This document shows positions 56,437 to 64,000 of a DNA stretch of 64,000 nt, one piece after another. A program made the position numbers and the translations under genes. The notes beneath the pieces were generated by a model. That model was not told where the DNA came from, did no database searches, and saw nothing but the letters and a program-made list of their open reading frames with translations. The stretch's first letter is position 1. Each line of letters begins with the position of its first letter. The DNA lies in contig NC_054746.1 of the NCBI RefSeq assembly GCF_018143015.1, forward strand, positions 28,361,129 to 28,425,128, in the 5' to 3' direction. This DNA comes from Lytechinus variegatus (lineage: Eukaryota; Echinodermata; Echinoidea; Temnopleuroida; Toxopneustidae).

Positions 56437-59400
56437 GTGAGTACAGTACCTCAAAATTTACTTTATATATATGGGATTAACAATGACATTTAAAACTTAA
56501 AAGTGGAGGGGGTGAATGACTTATGTGTGTGAGTGGGTGGAAAGAGGAAGCATTTGCCCTAATTTTATCTATGCTTTTATATATTTCCATTACGTAAACA
56601 TTGTATAATTACATGTAAAATAATCTGAAAGCTCCAAGGACATTATTTTTTCATGATTTTTAACATCAAAAGAAAATAATGATTTTATATGATTTCTGCA
56701 ATACAAATTGTAGCCATCCACACCCCCACAGCCTTCAAATGGCAATTATTTGTATCTCATTCTCAAAATAGATTAAACTTGATCATTATGTGACATAATT
56801 TGAAACACATATTGAGTGATTTGGTGTAAAATATCAGTCTCATTCAAATGCACCCAAGTTGTTGTATCAGCATTTCTACACAGTGAACAACTATTGACTT
56901 AATCAGGTGAGGGCAAAGGTATATTGATTTAGCTGGCCTCAGTATCGGGTCATGGGGTCAAAATTATAACGAGTTGTATGATAGGCTTTCCTTTTCTTAC
57001 AAAATTCATGATAAAAGGTCCATAGCCAATAACATGCTTACTGGGAATTCAAATATTATATCTTATTTCTATCGATGGAAATTGATCTGGTAAATATTAG
57101 TTATTTAGAGTAGAAATGCATTGAATCCTTGAAATTATAACTTTTTAATATGTAAATGGAAGGCTTCATGTATTTGGTTGTGAAATTATTTTTAATGTAA
57201 TTTTTAATTTGATAACATTGTGTTATTTTTAATGTTTTTACAAACATTTATTTGTTTTTTTAAGTTAATTGAAATGGAATTATTATGGGTAATTTTAATG
57301 TAGACTTGTTCTTGTTAAAAGTTGCATTTCTTGAAATCTATTCTTGATAGTTGCAAATTAGTTCCATGTTTGTAGTTCCTCTGAAAGTTTTGAAAATCAC
57401 ACATTTTGTCTAAAGTGGTATCTTTTTATATAAACTTGTGTTGGAGTTTGCAATGTGAAGATGAAATTGGGAAGTGCATTTAACAGGATGAAGCTGGAAG
57501 TGATAAAAAGAAATGTTCTCCAGTCCAAAATCTTATGGACAGAAAAGGCAATGTTCTCTTCAGATCATTTGTGGTAACTTGCTTTGTATGGATAGTGTAC
57601 ATAAACTATTCACAAATGTTTTCTATACATTAAAGGCTGATACGTAATTTTGTGTTAAACTGTTGTATGTTATAACAGGAGGTCAAAAGACCAGTGTGCT
57701 GTATTTTTAAGATGTATTTTGTCAAGTGACCATGTAATATTACATAAAACGGCTGAAACCAAGGTTGTTGTTGCAATTATTGAACCTTTTTGTAATTAGA
57801 GATCATTCAGATTTCAGAATCACATTTTAGTGAAAGTAAAGGAAGATCACTAGTTCCGCATTTTAAAGAAAGCGTGTATCAAAATGCAGATGCTGGCATC
57901 ACAAAATGGTTGATACTGTTATGGCAAGCCCTTGACAGTTTGCTCTTGACCCTTTCATCATTGCATTGTATAATTACAAACATTCAAGAAAGGATGAAAA
58001 TAAGGAAAAGAACATAAAATTGTATTAAACTGAATATGTTTGGAGGTTCACACCTCATCATCAGCCTAAAGTCCTAGAACAGAATCACTGGTATTTATAC
58101 ATTTGGGATATCATAGTAATTTCAAGAATGTAGGTGCAGAATACAAAGGTACATGTAGTATGTATGTGGAACAGGGTGAATTTAAAAAGGAGTGAGAGTA
58201 AAAAATCATTTCAGTGATAGGTCAGTTGGGTGGGTTTATTAAACTTATTTTCATCTTTAGTTGATATCGTGTGATTCGTGTCGTTCTTTTGGAAATCAAG
58301 AAAGGGCACTTCATTTTTTATTTGAATCTCTGACGTACATGTAGATGTAGTTGTGTGCACCTTTCCTTGACAGTCAACATGGACATTGTGACATTTGCAC
58401 TACAAAACATGGTCAAGAATTCCATCTTGAAAACAGAATTGCATGACTAGGTTCTAATAAGCATTGTATAAACTAGGTAGGGAACACTTTTGTCTTTCAT
58501 CGTCATATCACATGATTTGCATCGCAATTTGCAATTTCTTTGTTGATTTATGCTATAGATACAAAGCATTTGTTGGATGATTTTTCTTTGGACTGTCCAT
58601 AACTTTGTTTAAGATTTTCCCCTTACAGCAAGAGCTTGAGCTGCTATTAATCAAATTTCCAGGAGTAAAATTATTTACTGCTTTTTGAATTACCAAACAA
58701 AAATCTATGCAATACAGGCAATTGCCATCAATTGTATTTTGTAAAGGTACACTTGTTTATGGACATTAATCTAATGTCTTTGTGAATGCATGGATGGATG
58801 TGAATTATTGTATTCAATCGATCTTGTCACAACATAACAAATGATTTGGGGTTGAATGGATATTGACAACCACTCATTACACAGCATGTACACTCTGAAT
58901 TTCAGAGATTTGAAATAAAAAGCATACGGGGTTCATAGTCACCTGTAGAAATCTTGATTTAATTTTAATGCTAAAGATTTTATTTCTCAAGATTGTAATT
59001 CATATCTTTTGAGGTTAAAATCTAAATCCGGTGTTTGGCTGGTTACATCTGATATTTATATTATCTTTACCCGTGTAATTCAGAGTTTATAAATGCACTG
59101 ATTGATATACTGGAAGATTTGTGTATAGGCAGTTCTCTGATCAAGTGTTGCCATCCTATATTAGAATAACGAGATTCATATTAATTGATTTTTTTTTCAA
59201 TGACTGGCCCACTCCCTTTTCACCTTGAAGTAATCCTTGGCTGCATTCCCCACATGATTTTATTGATTTCAATTTCCTAAAAGTGGTTGGGAAAAGAAAA
59301 TGTTGGAGCATTTCAGCTGGCTCATGATTTCTAGATGAGCTGGCTTGAAATATGAAAACAAGTATATTGATTTAGACATTTGAAGAAAAGGGATCCTTTA

Positions 59401-62400
59401 TCATCCTTGGGTCCTTTTCGTACTGACTCAATCACAGAAAATGTATTTTCTAAGGAATTCTACTCAGATCAGAAAATACCAGGTTCATGGTGATGTATTT
59501 TGGCAGTGTGGAAGCTAATTTCTAATTATAGCCCCCAAAGAAAATGTATGCAAGTAATCATACTTTTCAAAATTATTAAAATAATTTCACAAGAACTTCT
59601 CCAAGGTTGCAGGGATTTGTTTGCTGTGTGATATCTAGTAAAAAAAAATATATGGGACTGTAGTTGGCCTATTACGTTTGCTTTTAAAGCTCCACTTACA
59701 TGTAAATGACACAGTATTGATTATGTTGAACAAAATAAGATAAAAATTAAAAAAAGAACGAATACTACATATTTGTACAGGTGAGGAAACTCAAGTGATG
59801 TTTAGACCAGACCAGTAGCCATAGCTTAGGAAGTTAGGAAATCATTTATCACACTGCTGATTACTAGTAAATTGTAATGTAATGAAAAATGATGTCATTA
59901 ACAAGAATCTCTATATTATTTATTTCAGGTGTCTTCAGCAAAAGTGAAATTCTTTCAGGATGATACATTACTCCCCTTTTCAGCTTTTTTAACGGATCCT
60001 TTTCAAAGACATCATAATTACCTTAGAATTTCATTAACGGAAAGATGCAATTTAAGATGTAAGTTTAACCTCTAACCAATATAATATACATGTACGTGTA
60101 TTTCAGATACATGCACATGTTATGTTTAGTGATATTTTGATGATTCATCTTTTCTTGTTATTTATCAAAGTTTTGTTGAATATTTCATTTAAGCATCTTG
60201 ATCATAATCATTATTGATCAAAAGTTTATATTGAATATGAGGCATTTTAAGAAATCATTCTTTAAAGTTTAACCTTAAAGTGTATGCTTGGCTGTACAAA
60301 AAAATGGATTTTTCATTTAATAATATGACTGCTGTTTCAGTTTGAACATATCTATAATCGGAGTAAATATTTCTACTCTTAAAATTAATGATATTCATTA
60401 AATGTTGTATTTTGAACATAGATTAGGCTATTTTGTGATTTCTGTAGAAATGGTCAAACTGAATTATTTGTATTTCACCATTTTATAGGTCAGTACTGCA
60501 TGCCTGAGGAAGGGGTCACCCTCTCACCCAAAGAGAGACTTTTATCAACAGATGAAATCTTACATCTAGCTAAATTGTTTGTTAGTGAAGGAGTAGATAA
60601 AATCAGATTAACGGGAGGAGAACCATTAGTCAGAAAGGACATTGTAGATATCATAGGTAAGTACTATATTGGGTTGAGTATGATTATTAAATGACAGTTG
60701 TATAATTTGTTAACTTGCATTCCCTTGAGGCATGATAGCTTACTTCGGGAGAGCGGGGGTTTCCTGATTTAAGTGACCCTGGGTTGATTCCCACTTATTG
60801 CGCTACTGCCTTTTGGTAAGGCATTTATCAATACCAAGTTCGTCGGAGAGGACGTTTGGCTGCTAGTCCTCTGGTTGCTTGCTTACCAGCATTAATGCTT
60901 TCTTTAACAATCAAGTAAAAAGAAAACTGACCACCACCTATCAAGAGGTTGAGGACTCAGAAGTCAGAACTCTGTCTGACAATTCCTTTTATTTTGGTGT
61001 TTTATACACAGACCTCTAATAGAATAATGAAGCAAAGAAATGGTATTTTAGCTTGTGATGTTTTCATATTGTATGCACGTTTATTGCATGTTCTTATACC
61101 TCCAAATTCTGTACATGAACATTCGTTCTGACATTTTTGGCAAGACACCATAGTATGCATTAGACATTGAATGACCAACAGGGACACATGATGCTCCTTT
61201 TTTCTGAAAATTTCATTTTTGGCCATGCTTTATGAATTTTATTTTTGTCACTTCCTTCTGCCTATGTATAGCAGTTAATCTTGGGTTTGTCGATGGTCAC
61301 TGTACTGAAACTGTCTGATTGGTCGTATTCTTTGAACCATGCAAAGATATGAAGATTAATGGCTGTTCATTATGCATTGGTATTTCACTGGCACTTCCAA
61401 GTCTATTATATTCCCCAAGCAATTTTGAAGCACAGAGGAATGTGTGTTGATGTAAATGTATGTGAAAAATATTTATAAAACGGCTATTACACTCGTTTGT
61501 AATTTGGTGCATTACACTAAATAATCCAATACTTAAATTGTACATTACCCCAATGTCAATTTTCCCATAACAATTTATGGCTTCCTTCAGTTTTATGTTT
61601 TCCTCCCAGTATTCTCTTGTTATATCCACATCAATGCAAGAATCAATTTCAGCATTCAAACATTTGGTGCATATGACATTTAACATCAATGACATGCGCC
61701 TTGTCATCTTTTATTCAGAGGGCCTCAGGGAGTTGGAGGGTCTTAAACAAATTGCCATGACAACTAATGGAGTCACCTTAGCCAAACGACTACCAGATCT
61801 CAAGAAAGCTGGCCTAGATCTGATCAACATTAGCATAGATACCTTAATCCCACAGAAGTTTGAATTTATATCAAGGAGAAAAGGTGAGAGAATGACTTTG
61901 TTGACTTTGATATTAAACAAGTGTTTTATATATACGAAGAAAGAGCAAGATCAAAATATTTTGGTTTTACTTGGAACATTTCTTTTTTGTTTTTAAATGA
62001 CAAATTTCATACTGTGTTTGTTCATATCATTACCATACCATTTGATATATATGTTTTAGAGAGCTTCCCAAATGTCATTTTGACTGAAGAGCTGTAAGGG
62101 AGGGTTTTATTACTCTTCTTCTTTCCTTTGATGCATCCGGGGTTGGTACAATGAAAATGTGTTTTGTTCAAACATGTTTTAAATTGATATCAATTTTTTT
62201 AAACATAGAATAGAATGTGTAATAAAATAAAGACACCTTTTTGTCAAACCCTGCATGCATCCTAATCTTATTGGCCAACTTGTCATGTGTGTTTCCCAGC
62301 CAGTGTAGCCTATACATGTATCTAGTGCATTTGATTTTTAATGATATTGCAATTTGCAATTGATCAAGAAAGGAAACACAAGTTATGATTGACCATTGTT

Positions 62401-63361
62401 TGAAGAGCTTTTCCAAATATCCTGATGAAAGAAGAGCTACATGAGGGAAGATTTCATTTTGCAATGTACATCTTCCTCCCACTCGTTATTTATATTGATC
62501 ATTTCAATAAACTTCCGTCATTGCAATCATAAAGAGATGAGTTGATATGAGTTAGATTCAATTTCATTTGACATGATGTAATGAAACATTGATTACATCT
62601 TGACAAACCCATCTGCAATATCTTAAAGGTCAATTGTGCTTATATACCATGTAGAAAGCATTAGTTAAAGGGACAGGTAGTATGGTCCCCTTAATTTGAT
62701 ACAATTGTGTACAGTAGGTTTGTGTGTTGATAAGCTGGTACAGAATGGTAGAATTTCATTTGAAAACCTCTGTTTTGGGGGGAGGGGGGGGGGTTGGTAG
62801 TTGTCAAATCCACTTTTGTAGTAGCATTGAATTAAAAACTGATTGATTTCCATTTTATGAAAGTGAAAAGGTCATAAGTGGGGCAAACAGACCGTTACAT
62901 CATGCAGATTTCATAATTCAATATATGTTAGGACTTGGGGATTTTGGAAAGTAGGCCTACACACTAGAATAGAAGGATAACTTTCAAATGTAACGGTCGA
63001 AGACAGCATTTATAAATATGGCAACAAACAGATTCGTATTCAGCACCTAAAAATAGGGGGATAAGCACAAAAAATAAGATTTTACAGATTTTTTTGGAAT
63101 TCTTACTACTTGCCGCCTACTATTTGCATTATAATTTGGTTTGATTCATGTTGTATTCTGGTTGTGAATGTTATTGATAAGTAGAGAAGGTTATATATGA
63201 TATTGATATGCTTTTGGTTATTCGTAGGATGGCATCATGTGATGAGAGGAATAGAAGCTGCATTAGAGCATGGATACGACCCAGTCAAGGTCAACTGTGT
63301 TGTGATGAGAGGACTCAATGAAGATGAACTATGTGACTTTGTTGCTCTCACCGAGGACAAG
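56245..63361 (+). CDS. MOCS1: MOCS1, 5' part (MOCS1A radical-SAM GTP 3',8-cyclase); runs off the window
   Basis: Five exons: 56245-56436, 59929-60058, 60489-60656, 61719-61883, 63228-63361, giving 263 residues; the frame continues past 64000. MOCS1A converts GTP to the cyclic intermediate of molybdenum cofactor synthesis in mitochondria. Visible: presequence 1-64; [21 protein letters not shown]; the radical-SAM cluster CNLRCQYC with Cys104, Cys108 and Cys111; [13 protein letters not shown]-binding TGGEP at 149-153; [36 protein letters not shown] near the end. These follow the human MOCS1 order closely. The second cluster, the GTP site and any MOCS1B part lie beyond the edge. TATCACATACAG directly before 56233 is a good acceptor, so a non-coding first exon may lie upstream. 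Confidence 0.93.
56437..59928. other. MOCS1: MOCS1 intron 1, repeat-poor
   Basis: 3.5 kb of AT-rich DNA in which I find no SINE, MITE or foldback end, in contrast to the lipase introns. Confidence 0.45.
59929..60058 (+). CDS. MOCS1: MOCS1 exon 2: first cysteine of the radical-SAM cluster
   Basis: Encodes [12 protein letters not shown] through LTERCNLR and ends on the T of a split Cys codon (T|GT). TTTCAG acceptor and GTAAGT donor. Cys104 is here; Cys108 spans the intron. Confidence 0.92.
60489..60656 (+). CDS. MOCS1: MOCS1 exon 3: CxxC end of the cluster and GGEP motif
   Basis: Completes CQYCMPEEG, then [20 protein letters not shown] and [17 protein letters not shown]. 168 nt, phase 1 at the donor GTAAGT. 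Confidence 0.93.
60729..60912 (+). mobile_element. SINE with conserved GGAGAGGACGTT domain, MOCS1 intron 3
   Basis: A tRNA-like head with B-box GGGTTGATTCC, then GCGCTACTGCCTTTTGGTAAGGC, then GGAGAGGACGTTTGGCTGCT and GTCCTCTGGTTGC, ending GCATTAATGCTTTCTTTAAC. The order recalls deuterostome SINEs with a shared central domain. Confidence 0.7.
61719..61883 (+). CDS. MOCS1: MOCS1 exon 4
   Basis: Encodes [20 protein letters not shown] through [10 protein letters not shown] and FEFISRRK. Flanked by ATTCAG and GTGAGA. Only this part of the surrounding open frame is coding. TTNG and NISIDT are conserved radical-SAM core strands in MoaA/MOCS1A. Confidence 0.93.
61884..63227. other. MOCS1: MOCS1 intron 4
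   Basis: AT-rich intron with a G-run near 62776-62792; two similar phrases (GAGCTTCCCAAATGTC near 62063 and GAGCTTTTCCAAATATCC near 62404) hint at an old duplication. No exon seen. Confidence 0.35.
63228..63361 (+). CDS. MOCS1: MOCS1 exon 5
   Basis: Encodes [35 protein letters not shown] and [10 protein letters not shown] before GTAAGC. 134 nt, ends in phase 0. The last MOCS1 exon visible in the window. Confidence 0.92.
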
Positions 63362-63466
63362 GTAAGCAGTGCCATTAGGTTGTATCTACCTTGTCCACAC
63401 TATTGTCACTAGGCCTACATAAATCGGCTAAAGTAAAGTATGTCAAATTGTGTTATTTCCGATCAA

Positions 63467-63556
63467 GGCCCTGTTGCAATTGATGAACATTGAATAGCAA
63501 AGTTACCATGATGTTAACTTTGCTATTCAATGGTGATTACCCTGGTAACAGGGCTC
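63467..63556. mobile_element. Short palindromic foldback in MOCS1 intron 5
   Basis: AGGCCCTGTT at the left and AACAGGGCTC at the right; CATTGAATAGCAAAGTTACC is followed almost at once by its near-perfect inverse GTTAACTTTGCTATTCAATG. About 90 bp in all. Confidence 0.8.
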
Positions 63557-64000
63557 ATCTACCAATCAAAATCAATGATTAAATGAAATTTACTGTTGGA
63601 TGGTAAAAGTTACTATAATAGTAAGTTTTATACAGATATCCCCATGAGAACACACTGGAAATTACTTGAAATGAAAATTGATAAGAGAGCTGTTTTTATG
63701 TTACTTCTTGAGATTATTAAAATGTTGATTCCACTTTGATTGGGGGCATAATTTTAATACCACACTATTTATTTGACAAAGCCTGCTCATTTGCAGGTAA
63801 TACCAAATCATTCCACAAATTTTCAAATACAAATTACAAAGTGTACATAGCGAAAGGCCACATTATTCCATGCTCAGGCAAAAACTGCCCCGATTTTAAA
63901 GGCTTATGGAAAAAGAGCTTTCTGTAGGAGGGTCATTGGTGTCAAAATCTTGAAAATGTGGAAACTTTAGCTGATGAAGATAAAGTATTTGTAACAGACT
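63557..64000. other. MOCS1: MOCS1 intron 5, continues past the window
   Basis: No further MOCS1 exon is visible. The open frame at 63736-63927 has no family resemblance or splice partners. Confidence 0.4.

Noticed and set aside
61577..61996. 139-codon frame covering MOCS1 exon 4
   Set aside because: Only 61719-61883 matches MOCS1 and is bounded by splice sites.

Overview
The window looks like nuclear DNA of a marine deuterostome invertebrate, most likely a sea urchin or another echinoderm. Genes are split into small exons with GT/AG introns. Introns and intergenic DNA are AT-rich and packed with non-autonomous elements of an echinoderm flavour: tRNA-headed SINEs, foldback elements and a CAAGGTCAAAGGTCA-bearing repeat. 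The species call is an inference from repeat style and gene content. I could not run a search.

Three multi-exon protein genes can be assembled by eye. (1) 26185 down to 6963, minus strand: a 14-exon phospholipase B1-like SGNH/GDSL lipase with a signal peptide, a complete Ser/Gly/Asn/Asp-His catalytic set and a C-terminal membrane anchor (451 residues). (2) 29537 to 48072, plus strand: a paralogue with the same 14-exon plan, the same intron phases and mostly identical exon lengths. Its C-terminus is replaced by a 55-residue tail without a membrane segment (443 residues), so it is probably secreted. The two genes are head to head, with 3.35 kb between their ATGs. (3) 56245 to beyond the right edge, plus strand: the 5' part of MOCS1 (the MOCS1A radical-SAM half of molybdenum cofactor synthesis), five exons visible, starting with an acid-free presequence that looks mitochondrial.

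Layout. 1-6.9 kb: no host gene; two foldback-like elements, a decayed LINE on the minus strand with a (TTTA)n tail, one tRNA-SINE and a palindromic element. 7-26.2 kb: lipase gene 1. Its 6-kb intron 12 holds a degenerate ~1.1-kb array in which an AGATGGCGCTAT-like box recurs in pairs about 210 bp apart, first in forward and then in reverse orientation. 26.2-29.5 kb: shared upstream region with two near-identical CACTG-ended elements in opposite orientation. 29.5-48.1 kb: lipase gene 2. Its introns carry foldback elements, a purine tract, a CACTG element inside a GAATT-rich tract, two tRNA-SINEs, a SINE with a 7SL/Alu-domain-like head, a 570-bp AGT microsatellite, a LINE fragment with an open 413-codon reverse transcriptase frame, and a repeat bearing several DR1 (AGGTCA-A-AGGTCA) sites. 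48.1-56.2 kb: gene-free repeats. 56.2-64 kb: MOCS1, with longer unique introns and fewer elements.

The two lipases presumably act outside the cell or at its surface on phospholipid or acyl-ester substrates. MOCS1 is unrelated housekeeping metabolism. The most unusual structures are the paired-box array in gene 1 intron 12, the inverted CACTG pair in the divergent promoter region, the membrane/secreted lipase pair, and the 7SL-like SINE.
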